Below, piece after piece: positions 33,548 to 41,964 of a stretch of 64,000 nt of DNA. The translations under genes and the position numbers were made by a program. Every line of letters starts with the position of its first letter. The stretch's first letter is position 1. The DNA lies in assembly GCA_965279115.1 (NCBI GenBank), contig OZ257137.1, positions 682,001 through 746,000 of the forward strand, given 5' to 3'. The notes beneath the pieces were generated by a model. The model was not told the origin of the DNA, ran no database searches, and saw only the letters and a list, made by a program, of their open reading frames with translations. The DNA comes from JAEUOS01 sp965279115. GTDB lineage: Bacteria > Pseudomonadota > Gammaproteobacteria > Burkholderiales > JAEUOS01.

Positions 33548-34714
33548 ATGTCGACTGCCAGCCCGATCCGCGCGCCCCTGCGTCGCGCCGCGATGTTGAA
33601 CGCAGCATTTCACCTGCTGGTTGCGCTGCTGTTGCTGGCGCCCGTTCTCGCCGCCGCGCAGGGCAGCATATCCATCGGGCGCACGCTTCCGGTGAGCGGA
33701 CCGATCGCCGTTTATGGCGCGGCTAAAAAGGTCGGCGGCGAGGCCTATATCGAGCGCATCAACCGGGAAGGCGGCATACGCGGCAGGAAAATCGTGCTGA
33801 CCACCCTCGACGACCGCTACGACGCCGCCGAAGCGGTCAAGAACGTGCGCAAACTTGAAGAAGATGGGGTGATCGCGCTGCTCGGCACCCTCGGCGTGCC
33901 GGCGGTGGCGGCGATCCTGCCGGTGGTCGACCAGTTGCGCCTGCCCGCCATCGGCCTGACCAGCGGTGCCGCGGGCGCCCGCAACCCGGTGCGCCGCTAT
34001 GGCTTTCCGGTGCGCGCCAGCTATGCAGACGAGGCAAACGCGATCACCCGCCACCTGGCGAGCCTGAACTCGACGCGGGTCATCATCGTGCGGCAGAACA
34101 ATCCGTTCGGCAATTCGGTTGCCGACAACATGCTGGCGGCGCTGGAGGCTGCAGGCATCAAGCCGGCGGCCGACATCACGCTGAAGATCGATGGCAGCGA
34201 CCGCAATGAAGTGGTCGCGAAACTGGCGGCGGCAGAGCAGGTGAACGTGGTTTTCCTGGCGATGCAGTCGCCGGTGGCGATCCCGCTGATCGACTTGATG
34301 CGCGCCGGCGGCGTGCAATCCGGCGCCAACCTGTTCTCGATTTCCGCGGTCGATACCACCCAGCTGGCCGCCGCGCTCAAGGACAAGGCGCGCGGCATCG
34401 CCATTTCCCAGATCGTGCCGCTTACGCAACCCACCTTGCCGCTGGTCAAGGAATACATCCGCGACCTCAAGGCGATCAACGGCGGCGCCCCGTCCTTCTA
34501 CGGCATGGAGGCCTATGTGGAAGCGAAGATCCTGGTGGAGGGCCTGCGGCGCGCCGGCAACACCATCACGCGCGACTCGCTGGTCACCGCGCTCGAATCA
34601 CTCGGCACCTTCGACCTGGGCGGCATGCTGGTGTCCTACGGGCCGGGCAAGCGTGAAGGCTCGCGTTTCGTCGACCTGATCATGGTCACCCGCGATGGCG
34701 CGTTGATACGCTGA
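33548..34714 (+). CDS. Orphan ABC transporter substrate-binding protein (LivK-type)
   Basis: Periplasmic type I binding protein of 388 residues. Signal segment about 12-38 with cleavage near LAAAQG, then ISIGRTLPVSGPIAVYG, NREGGIRGRKIVLTTLDD and the LLGTLGVPAVAAILPV block. It is intact but has no permease or ATPase gene beside it; it could feed the LivHMGF permease encoded at 26.7-30.2 kb or another one. It precedes an HpcH-type aldolase gene by 65 bases. Confidence 0.85.
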   Translation: MSTASPIRAPLRRAAMLNAAFHLLVALLLLAPVLAAAQGSISIGRTLPVSGPIAVYGAAKKVGGEAYIERINREGGIRGRKIVLTTLDDRYDAAEAVKNVRKLEEDGVIALLGTLGVPAVAAILPVVDQLRLPAIGLTSGAAGARNPVRRYGFPVRASYADEANAITRHLASLNSTRVIIVRQNNPFGNSVADNMLAALEAAGIKPAADITLKIDGSDRNEVVAKLAAAEQVNVVFLAMQSPVAIPLIDLMRAGGVQSGANLFSISAVDTTQLAAALKDKARGIAISQIVPLTQPTLPLVKEYIRDLKAINGGAPSFYGMEAYVEAKILVEGLRRAGNTITRDSLVTALESLGTFDLGGMLVSYGPGKREGSRFVDLIMVTRDGALIR

Positions 34715-34779
34715 AGGCAAGACCAAAAAGAACCTGCCGGCTCGCCGGCGATAACCAAAAAACAATGGAGGAAGCGGCA

Positions 34780-35547
34780 ATGCGGCCAAACAGGATCAAG
34801 CAGATGTGGAACGAAGGCAAGCCCGTGACGTTGGGCTGGCTGTCGGTCAACAACAACTTCACCGCCGAAGTGATGGCGCGCCAGGGCTTCGATGCCTTGT
34901 GCATAGACCTGCAGCACGGCACCAACACCATGGGCGACCTGGTTCCCATGCTGCAGGCGGTGTCGCAGACCGACACCGTGCCGGTGGTACGGGTGCCCTG
35001 GAACGACCCGTCGACCATCATGAAGGCGCTCGACTACGGCGCCTACGCCATCATCGTCCCGCTGGTGAACAACGCCGCCGATGCCGCCGCCGCGGTGGCC
35101 GCCTGCCGCTACCCGCCCAAGGGCATCCGCTCGTCCGGCCCGATCCGCGCCCTGCACTACGGCGGCGCCGACTACCTCGCCAAGGCCGACGACGAGATCC
35201 TGCTCATCGCCATGATCGAAACGAAGGAAGGCATCGCCAACCTCGACGCCATCTGCGCCACGCCCGGCGTGGACGCGGTCTACATCGGCCCTTCGGACCT
35301 GTCTTTCGCGCTCGGATTGCCGCCGCGCATGGACAACACCGATCCGCTGCATCTCGAAACCTGCAACCGCATCCTTGCCGCGGCCCACAAGCACGGCAAG
35401 AAGGCCTGCATGCACTGCGTGTCCGCGGCCTTCGCCGCCGACGCGTTGAAGCGCGGCTTCGACCTGGTGATGCTCACCTCGGACATCAACTGCATGGTGG
35501 CCGGCGCGAGAAAGCAGCTCGACGACCTGAAGGCCGCACGGGCATAA
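34780..35547 (+). CDS. HpcH/HpaI-type aldolase (pyruvate-dependent class II aldolase)
   Basis: TIM-barrel aldolase of 255 residues. Family residues seen are His46 in CIDLQHGT (catalytic base), Arg71 in VVRVPWND (pyruvate carbonyl binding), metal ligands Glu147 (MIETKEG) and Asp173 (IGPSDLSFALG). Members split 4-hydroxy-2-oxo acids into pyruvate (or a related 2-oxo acid) and an aldehyde at the end of meta-cleavage or uronate pathways. GGAGGA before the ATG at 34780 decides the start over the ATG at 34765. The Bug receptor and PobA-like genes follow. Confidence 0.9.
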   Translation: MRPNRIKQMWNEGKPVTLGWLSVNNNFTAEVMARQGFDALCIDLQHGTNTMGDLVPMLQAVSQTDTVPVVRVPWNDPSTIMKALDYGAYAIIVPLVNNAADAAAAVAACRYPPKGIRSSGPIRALHYGGADYLAKADDEILLIAMIETKEGIANLDAICATPGVDAVYIGPSDLSFALGLPPRMDNTDPLHLETCNRILAAAHKHGKKACMHCVSAAFAADALKRGFDLVMLTSDINCMVAGARKQLDDLKAARA

Positions 35548-35608
35548 ATCCTGCGTCTGCGCGGCAAGTTGCGCAGGCTCGTGCGCGGGACAATGGAGAA
35601 ATCACGGC

Positions 35609-36580
35609 ATGAAATTTTCCCTCCCCATCCTTCTGGCCTGGTCGGTGTCCTTGCTGTGGGGCCTGCCGGTGCAGGCGCAGGACTGGCCCAGCCGGCCGCT
35701 CAAGATCATCGTGCCCTTCCCCGCGGGCGGCAACACCGATGCGGTTGCACGGATGATGGCCAACCGCCTGCAGGATTTACTGGGCCAGGGCGTCGCCGTC
35801 GAGAACAAGGCGGGCGCCGGCGGGGTCATCGCCACCGATTTCGTCGCCAAGGCGACGCCCGACGGCTATACCCTCCTGATGTCGTCCACCGGTCCGCACA
35901 CCGTGATGCCGGCACTGATGCCAAAGATCCCTTACGACGCCGTCAGGGATCTGGCACCAATCAGCAATATCGCCAGCAACGGGCAGGTGCTGTTGGTGCA
36001 TCCGAACCTGGGGGTCAAAAGCGTCGCTGAGCTCATCGCCATGCTCAAGCGCGAACCCGGCAAGCATGCGTACGGCTCCGGTGGTGTCGCCAGCACCACG
36101 CACATGTCGGGCGAGCTGTTCAAGTCGATGGCAGGCGTCAACATGATCCACGTGCCGTTCAAGGGCGGCGCCCCGCTGGCGGTAGCCTCGCTTGGCGGCG
36201 AAGTGCAGATCTCGTTCAACAACATGTTCGACGCGTTGCCGCACATGAAAGCCGGCAAGCTGCGCGGACTCGCCGTCACCAGCGCGGCGCGCCAGCCGCA
36301 GGCGGCGGACCTGCCGACACTCGCCGAAACCGGCCTCACCGGGTATGAATCCGGCCCGTGGAACGGACTGGTGGCCCCGGGCCGCACGCCGCCCGAGATC
36401 ATCGCCAGGCTCGCCGCGACCGCGCAGAAGATCGTCCGCGAGCCGGCCTTCCAGGCCCGCCTGCTGGAGATCGGCTCGGTGCCGATCGGCGATACGCCGG
36501 AACAGTTCCGCGCCCATATCGGGCTCGAACTGGCGCGCTGGAGCAAGGTGGTGCGCGAATCCGGCGCCAAGCTTGAATAG
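35609..36580 (+). CDS. Bug-family tripartite tricarboxylate transporter receptor
   Basis: Periplasmic receptor of 323 residues with signal peptide 1-23 (PVQAQ), opening WPSRPLKIIVPFPAGG, N-T-D-A-V-A segment, VENKAGAGGVIA, TPDGYTLL and VHVPFKGGAP. It lies 61 bases after the aldolase gene and 13 bases before the PobA-like gene, so the three and the SDR that follows probably form a unit for uptake and breakdown of an aromatic acid (inference). Confidence 0.9.
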   Translation: MKFSLPILLAWSVSLLWGLPVQAQDWPSRPLKIIVPFPAGGNTDAVARMMANRLQDLLGQGVAVENKAGAGGVIATDFVAKATPDGYTLLMSSTGPHTVMPALMPKIPYDAVRDLAPISNIASNGQVLLVHPNLGVKSVAELIAMLKREPGKHAYGSGGVASTTHMSGELFKSMAGVNMIHVPFKGGAPLAVASLGGEVQISFNNMFDALPHMKAGKLRGLAVTSAARQPQAADLPTLAETGLTGYESGPWNGLVAPGRTPPEIIARLAATAQKIVREPAFQARLLEIGSVPIGDTPEQFRAHIGLELARWSKVVRESGAKLE

Positions 36581-36593
36581 GAAGCCTGGACTC

Positions 36594-37775
36594 ATGACAA
36601 GGCGTACCCAAGTCGGCATCGTAGGTGCCGGGCCGGCAGGCCTGCTGCTTTCCCACATGCTGCATCTGGCCGGCGTCGAGTCGGTCGTGTTCGAACGTGG
36701 CAACCGTGACCACGTGGGCACACGACTGCGTGCCGGTGGCCTGGAACATGGCACGGTGTCATTGCTCGAAGCGGTCGGACTCGGCCGGCGCCTGCGCGAG
36801 ATCGGCCTGTTCGTCGAAGCCACCGATTTCCGTTTCGACGGTCGCGGCCACCGGATCGATTTCAAGGCGCTCACCGGCAAGCCGTTCACCATCTATCCGC
36901 AATACGAGATCGTCACCGACCTGCTGGAAGCACGCGCCGCCGCCGGCGCGGACATCCGCTTCGATACCCACGTCACGCATGTCAGCGGCCTGACCGAAGG
37001 GCAGCCGATCATCCACTATCTCGCCGACGGGGAACCGCGCGAGCTGGCCTGCGACTTCATCGCCGGCTGCGACGGCTACCATGGCGTTTGCCGGCAGGCG
37101 ATTCCCGCGAGTGTGCAGAAGGTCTACGAGGAGAACTACCCGTTCGGCTGGCTGGGCATCCTGGCCGAAGTGCCGCCGCCTTCGCTGGAAGTGGCCTACA
37201 GCTGCCACGAGCGCGGCTTTGCGATGCAGTCCTTTCGCGCCCCCACCATCAGCCGCATGTACCTGCAGTGCCCGCCGGACGACCGGGCCGAGAACTGGTC
37301 CGACGAGCGTATCTGGAGCGAACTGTCGACACGGCTGAACGTGCCGGACCGCCCGGAAGTCGCAAGCGGTCCGATCGTGCAGAAAAGCGTGACCGCCATG
37401 AAGAGCTTCGTGGTCGAACCGTTGCGGCACGGCAAGCTGTTCCTCGCCGGGGACGCCGCGCATATCGTGCCGCCCACCGGTGCCAAGGGGCTCAATTCGG
37501 CGATGGCCGACATCGCCCTGCTCGCGCCCGCGCTGGCCAGCTTCTACAGGGATGGCCGCAGCGAGCGGATGGACCGCTATTCCGCTGACTGCCTGCGGCG
37601 CACCTGGCAGGTGCAGCGCTTCGCCGCGGAGATGTGCACCCTGCTGCACCGGTTTCCCGGCGCCAGCGAGTACGCCTGGCGATTGCAGCGCGAGAAGCTC
37701 GAATACATGACCGGCACGCACACCGGCATGCTGACCTACGCCGAGAGTTTCGTCGGCCTTCCATTCGCCGTGTGA
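36594..37775 (+). CDS. PobA-like flavoprotein hydroxylase (4-hydroxybenzoate 3-monooxygenase family)
   Basis: FAD monooxygenase of 393 residues, the same length as PobA, and clearly related throughout. FAD motif GAGPAG (11-16), RLRAGGLEHG, the DG motif AGCDGYHG, YPFGWLGIL and LAGDAAHIVPPTGAKGLN are shared. From memory of Pseudomonas PobA, the substrate residues Tyr201, Ser212, Arg214, Tyr222 and Pro293 align with Tyr202, Ser213, Arg215, Tyr223 and a Pro in VPPTG, but the Tyr385 position is Phe386 (SFVGLPF). PobA adds OH ortho to the phenol of 4-hydroxybenzoate using NADPH. The changed residue makes the exact substrate uncertain, so I give no gene symbol. Confidence 0.88.
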   Translation: MTRRTQVGIVGAGPAGLLLSHMLHLAGVESVVFERGNRDHVGTRLRAGGLEHGTVSLLEAVGLGRRLREIGLFVEATDFRFDGRGHRIDFKALTGKPFTIYPQYEIVTDLLEARAAAGADIRFDTHVTHVSGLTEGQPIIHYLADGEPRELACDFIAGCDGYHGVCRQAIPASVQKVYEENYPFGWLGILAEVPPPSLEVAYSCHERGFAMQSFRAPTISRMYLQCPPDDRAENWSDERIWSELSTRLNVPDRPEVASGPIVQKSVTAMKSFVVEPLRHGKLFLAGDAAHIVPPTGAKGLNSAMADIALLAPALASFYRDGRSERMDRYSADCLRRTWQVQRFAAEMCTLLHRFPGASEYAWRLQREKLEYMTGTHTGMLTYAESFVGLPFAV

Positions 37776-37810
37776 TCAAGCCGGCTTGCCGGTCGCAAAG
37801 GAACACCCGC

Positions 37811-38620
37811 ATGAAACTTCACGACCGCACCGTCGTCATCACCGGTGCCGCCAGCGGCATAGGACGCGCGCTCGCATTGCGCTTTGCCGGCGAAAAACCC
37901 CGTGGCCTGGTGCTGGCCGACCTGCCACAACAGGGCGCCGCGCTTGAAGCGTTGGCCAAAGCCATCGCGGGCGCTGCGCCCGGCGGCGTGCCCGCCATCG
38001 CCGTGCCCTGCGACGTGGGCGCCGAAGCCGGCGTCCAGGCATTGGTTGCAGCGGCCGAGGCACGCTTCGGCCATGTCGACGTATTCTGCTCCAACGCCGG
38101 CATCATCCGCGACGGCAGCGAGTTCGCGCCCGACAGTGAATGGTCCCTCAACTGGCAGGTGCATGTCATGGCCCATGTGTACGCGGCCCGCGCGGTGGTG
38201 CCGGGCATGCGCGAACGCGGCTTGGGCTACCTGCTCAACACCGCTTCCGCCGCGGGACTGCTTACCTCGCTGCCCTCGGCTACCTACGCGGTGAGCAAGC
38301 ATGCGGCGATCGCGTTCGCCGAGTGGCTGGCGATCCAGCACGGCGATGCCGGCATCCGGGTTTCGGTGCTGTGCCCGCAGGCGGTGGACACCCCGATGAT
38401 CGCCAACCGCAGCGGCGCCGCCGCGGCCGCCAACGACGGCGTGATTTCCGCGGAGGCGCTTGCGGACTGCGTGGTGGCCGGCATGGAGGCGGAGAAATTC
38501 CTCATCTTGCCGCACCCGCAGGTGCTGGACTATCACCAGCGCAAGGCCGGGGACTACGACCGCTGGCTTTCCGGCATGCGCAAGTTCGCCGCCCGGCTGG
38601 GCGTCAAGCGCGCGATTTGA
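37811..38620 (+). CDS. Short-chain dehydrogenase/reductase
   Basis: SDR of 269 residues. GAASGIG (12-18) binds the cofactor, Asp in VLADLP suggests NAD, Asn in CSNAGI and the YAVSKHA active-site Tyr/Lys are present, with Ser in NTASAAG. The C-terminal region ends with a DYHQRKAGDYDRWLSGMRK segment seen in SDRs of aromatic or terpenoid breakdown. It follows the PobA-like gene by 35 bases and ends the unit before a likely terminator. Confidence 0.87.
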   Translation: MKLHDRTVVITGAASGIGRALALRFAGEKPRGLVLADLPQQGAALEALAKAIAGAAPGGVPAIAVPCDVGAEAGVQALVAAAEARFGHVDVFCSNAGIIRDGSEFAPDSEWSLNWQVHVMAHVYAARAVVPGMRERGLGYLLNTASAAGLLTSLPSATYAVSKHAAIAFAEWLAIQHGDAGIRVSVLCPQAVDTPMIANRSGAAAAANDGVISAEALADCVVAGMEAEKFLILPHPQVLDYHQRKAGDYDRWLSGMRKFAARLGVKRAI

Positions 38621-38626
38621 AGTATC

Positions 38627-38655
38627 CGCCGGCGGCCCCGGGTCCGCCGGCGTTT
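38627..38655 (+). terminator. Rho-independent-type terminator after SDR
   Basis: CGCCGGCGG, eight-base loop, CCGCCGGCG then TTT, starting seven bases after the SDR stop. Perfect nine-base GC stem with a short T tract. It separates this plus-strand unit from the convergent enoyl-CoA hydratase gene. Confidence 0.6.
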
Positions 38656-38669
38656 CCACTGCGGGCGCC

Positions 38670-39443
38670 CTAGCGCCCGGTGAATTTCGCCGGCCGCTTT
38701 TCCACGAACGACGCGCGCCCCTCCAGCGCATCCGCGCTGGTGCGGATGCTGGCCTGCACGGTGATCTCGCGCTGGAACTGCTCCGCATAAGTGGCCAGAT
38801 CGCTCTGTTCGAGCAATTGGCGCGTGGCCACCAGCGCACGGGTGGGGCCCGTGGCCAGCTTCTGCGCCAGCGCCACCGCGCCGGCGCGCAATTCGGCGTC
38901 CTCGAACACCTCGTGCACGATGCCCCACTCCTTGGCCTTTTCCGCCGGCAACGGCTGGTTGAAGAGCATCATTTCCAGCGCGCGCTGGCGTCCGATCAGG
39001 CGCGGCAGCAGCCAGGTGGAGCCCAGGTCCGGCACCAGGCCGATGCGCGAGAACACCTGGATGTAGGTGGCGCTTTTGGCCGAGACGATCATGTCGCCCG
39101 ACATCGCCAGGCTGAACCCGCCACCCGCGGCCACACCGTTGACGGCCACCACCACCGGCACGCGGCAGGTGCGCAGCGCGTTGAAGCAGGGCCAATAGAG
39201 CTTCATCACGCCGGCGGCGATATCGTCACCCAGGCTATCGAAGGCCTTGAGGTTCTGCCCGGAGCAGAAGCCGCGCCCGGCGCCGGTGAGCACCAGTGCG
39301 CGCAATTCGGGGTCGGCCGTCATTTCGGCGATGGCCGCGGCAAGGTCGCCCAGCAGGTCGGGCGTCATGGCATTGAGGCTCGCCGGTTCGTCCAGGGTGA
39401 GAATGCCCACCGCGCCTTCGCGCTCGCGTTTTACGCCTGCCAT
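38670..39443 (-). CDS. Enoyl-CoA hydratase/isomerase family protein
   Basis: Crotonase-fold protein of 257 residues. The oxyanion-hole segments are ALVLTGAGRGFCSGQNL and AVNGVAAGGGFSLAMSGD; the catalytic-Glu region is less standard (FSRIGLVPDLGSTWLLPRLIG, with Asp where many hydratases have a second Glu), closer to PaaG/PaaB-type isomerases of phenylacetyl-CoA breakdown. AAGGAG supports the ATG at 39443. Divergent from the tandem acyl-CoA dehydrogenase gene, so both may serve the same beta-oxidation-like route. Confidence 0.87.
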   Translation of the reverse strand: MAGVKREREGAVGILTLDEPASLNAMTPDLLGDLAAAIAEMTADPELRALVLTGAGRGFCSGQNLKAFDSLGDDIAAGVMKLYWPCFNALRTCRVPVVVAVNGVAAGGGFSLAMSGDMIVSAKSATYIQVFSRIGLVPDLGSTWLLPRLIGRQRALEMMLFNQPLPAEKAKEWGIVHEVFEDAELRAGAVALAQKLATGPTRALVATRQLLEQSDLATYAEQFQREITVQASIRTSADALEGRASFVEKRPAKFTGR

Positions 39444-39643
39444 GGTCCTGTCTCCTTGGTGAAAAGGCGACATTCTTGCACCAATCCCGCGCCATTTGTG
39501 CCCTTCGGGAGCATGCGAACTCCGGTGCGCGCGCCCGCTGGAAAATCGATTTCGCTCCGGCGTATCATCCGGGCGGTGGTACGAAACAGCGGTGCCGCGT
39601 GCATCGACACGATGCTCCATCCATCCAAAACCAAAGCCCAATC

Positions 39644-41914
39644 ATGATGAACGACGATGACCGGATGATCGCCGACGCGGCGGCCGCCTATTGCAAGCGT
39701 GACCCGGAGTACCGCCGCGTGCGCGCCGTGCGCAACGCCACCCCCAGCTTCGACCGCGCCGCATGGCGCGAAATGGCGGACATGGGCTGGCTCGGCGCCC
39801 GCATCAGCGAGGAACACGGCGGCATGGCGCTCACCTTCAGCCAGATCGCGATCATCCTCGAGCAGGTCGGCCGATCGCTGGCGCCGGAGCCGCTTTCCGC
39901 GGTGGGCGTGATGGCCGCCGGCGTGCTGGCGGGCAGCGGCAACGCGGCGCTCAAGGCGGAGTATCTGCCGCGCCTGGCCGCCGGTGAGTGGATCCCCACC
40001 CTGGCCTGGCAGGAGCGCGGTAGCCCGCTGGCGAGCGCGCCGGCGGACACCCGCGTTATCGAACGCGCGGGGCGCATGGTCATCGACGGCCGCAAGACCA
40101 GCGTCGCGGTGGGAGAGGCTGCGGACGCCTTCATCGTCTCCGCCTTGGGCGATGGCGGCTGTGCCTTGTACCTGGTGGATCGCGACGCCCCCGGCCTTAC
40201 GGTCACGCCCCACCCGCGCGTGGACGGTGGCACCTGGAGCGACGTGATCTTGAACAATGTGCCGGTCGAATCCTCGGCGTTGCTTGCCAAGGGACCGGAA
40301 GCCACTGCCCTGCTCGAGCGCGTTCTCGACGAGACCCGGCTCGCCGTCAGTGCCGAGCTGGTGGGCCTGATGTCGGCGGTACAAGGCATCACGGTTGAAT
40401 ACCTCAAGGTGCGCCAGCAGTTCGGCAAACCGATCGGCAGCTTCCAGGCGCTGCAGCACCGTGCCGTCGACCTGTACATCCAGGTGGAGATTTCCAGCGC
40501 CGTGCTGGAACAGACCGCCGCGCTGTTCGACAGCGAAGCCGACGCGCAGCGGCGCGCCCAGGCCGCGAGCCAACTCAAGGCGCGCGCCTCGGACGCCGCA
40601 CTTATCGTGACCAAGGGTGCGGTCCAGCTGCACGGCGGCATCGCCTATACCGATGAATACCATGTCGGCCTGTTCCTCAAACGCGCCATGGTGCTGGCTT
40701 CCTGGCTGGGCAATGCGACGGTGCATCGCACCCGCCATGGCGCGCTTGCCGATGCGGCCGAAGGCGCCGGCGCCTCGGAAGAACCGCTGGAACCCTTGCA
40801 GCGCGAAGCACGCGCCTTCGTGGAAGCCAATTTTCCAGCCGAATGGCGCTACCCCTCCTCGCGCATGCGCCACACCGAGGTGGAGCCGTGGCTGCGCAAG
40901 CTGCACGAAAAAGGCTGGGGTGCGCCCGGCTGGCCGGTGGAATTCGGCGGCATGGGCCTGTCCGCCTATGACCAGATCAAGATGCAGGAGGAATTCGACC
41001 GCCACGGCGTGATGGTCGTACCCAACATGGGCATCGCGATGCTGGGGCCGCTCCTGATCCGCTACGGCACCGAACAGCAGCGCCGCGACTACCTGCCACG
41101 CATTCTCTCGGGCGAAATGCGCTGGTGCCAGGGCTACTCGGAACCGGGCGCCGGCTCCGACCTGGCGAGCCTGCGCACCACGGCCGTGCTTGATGGCGAC
41201 GAGTTCGTGGTCAACGGCCAGAAGATCTGGACCTCGTTGGCGATGGACGCGCACATGATCTTCATGCTGGTGCGCACCGACCCCGAGGCGCGCAAGCAGG
41301 AAGGCATCAGCTTCCTGCTGGCCGACATGAAGACCCCGGGCATCACCGTGCGTCGCATCGTCAACATTTCCGGCGAATCCGAGTTCTGCGAGGTGTTCTT
41401 CGACAACGTGCGCGTGCCGAAGCAAAACCTGGTCGGCGAGATGAACCGCGGCTGGATGATGGCCAAGTCGCTGCTGGGTTCCGAGCGCATCATGGTCGGC
41501 AGCCCGCGCCTGGCGCGCTACCCGTTGATGCTGCTCAAGAACCTGCTGCGTTCGGAAGGTCTGTGGCAGGAACCGGTGCTGCGTGCACGCTACGACGCGC
41601 TGCAGCTGGAGGTCGATGACCTCGCCGCCGCTTACATCCGCATGGTGGAGGTGTTGCGGCGCGGCGGGGAACTCGGGGCCGAAGTTTCGCTCCTGAAGAT
41701 CTGGATCACCGAGGCCATGCAGCATGTCACCGACATGCTGCTTGAAGTCAGCGGGGACGCAGGAGTGATCGACGAGTCGCGCACGCTGGCCGACGGCAGC
41801 TCGCTGCATGCGGCCAGGCAGTATTTCCTGTCGCGCCCGGCCACCATCTACGCCGGGTCCAACGAAATCCAGCGCAACATCCTGGCCAAGGCGATCCTCG
41901 GGCTACCGGGGTAG
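39644..41914 (+). CDS. Single-chain tandem acyl-CoA dehydrogenase (two ACAD domains fused)
   Basis: A 756-residue protein holding two acyl-CoA dehydrogenase units in one frame. Domain A (about 1-370) has the N-terminal EEHGGMALTFSQ block and RQQFGKPIGSFQALQHRAVDL but lacks the substrate/FAD motif of active ACADs (LAWQERGSPLA stands there). Domain B (about 385-756) has CQGYSEPGAGSDLASL, GQKIWTS and a C-terminal TIYAGSNEIQRNILAK in which Ala takes the place where many ACADs have the catalytic Glu of YEGT. This is like heteromeric ACADs of steroid and side-chain degradation with one partial subunit, here joined. The ATG at 39644 lacks a clear ribosome site. Confidence 0.85.
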   Translation: MMNDDDRMIADAAAAYCKRDPEYRRVRAVRNATPSFDRAAWREMADMGWLGARISEEHGGMALTFSQIAIILEQVGRSLAPEPLSAVGVMAAGVLAGSGNAALKAEYLPRLAAGEWIPTLAWQERGSPLASAPADTRVIERAGRMVIDGRKTSVAVGEAADAFIVSALGDGGCALYLVDRDAPGLTVTPHPRVDGGTWSDVILNNVPVESSALLAKGPEATALLERVLDETRLAVSAELVGLMSAVQGITVEYLKVRQQFGKPIGSFQALQHRAVDLYIQVEISSAVLEQTAALFDSEADAQRRAQAASQLKARASDAALIVTKGAVQLHGGIAYTDEYHVGLFLKRAMVLASWLGNATVHRTRHGALADAAEGAGASEEPLEPLQREARAFVEANFPAEWRYPSSRMRHTEVEPWLRKLHEKGWGAPGWPVEFGGMGLSAYDQIKMQEEFDRHGVMVVPNMGIAMLGPLLIRYGTEQQRRDYLPRILSGEMRWCQGYSEPGAGSDLASLRTTAVLDGDEFVVNGQKIWTSLAMDAHMIFMLVRTDPEARKQEGISFLLADMKTPGITVRRIVNISGESEFCEVFFDNVRVPKQNLVGEMNRGWMMAKSLLGSERIMVGSPRLARYPLMLLKNLLRSEGLWQEPVLRARYDALQLEVDDLAAAYIRMVEVLRRGGELGAEVSLLKIWITEAMQHVTDMLLEVSGDAGVIDESRTLADGSSLHAARQYFLSRPATIYAGSNEIQRNILAKAILGLPG

Positions 41915-41964
41915 GCTGCCGCCGGCTCCAGCCGCTACGCCACCGCCAACCCGAGAGTCCCCCT

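Noticed and set aside
39431..41809. Open minus-strand frame of 792 codons
   Set aside because: Antisense to the tandem acyl-CoA dehydrogenase; its His/Gln/Arg-rich composition and lack of motifs mark it as a shadow of a high-GC gene.
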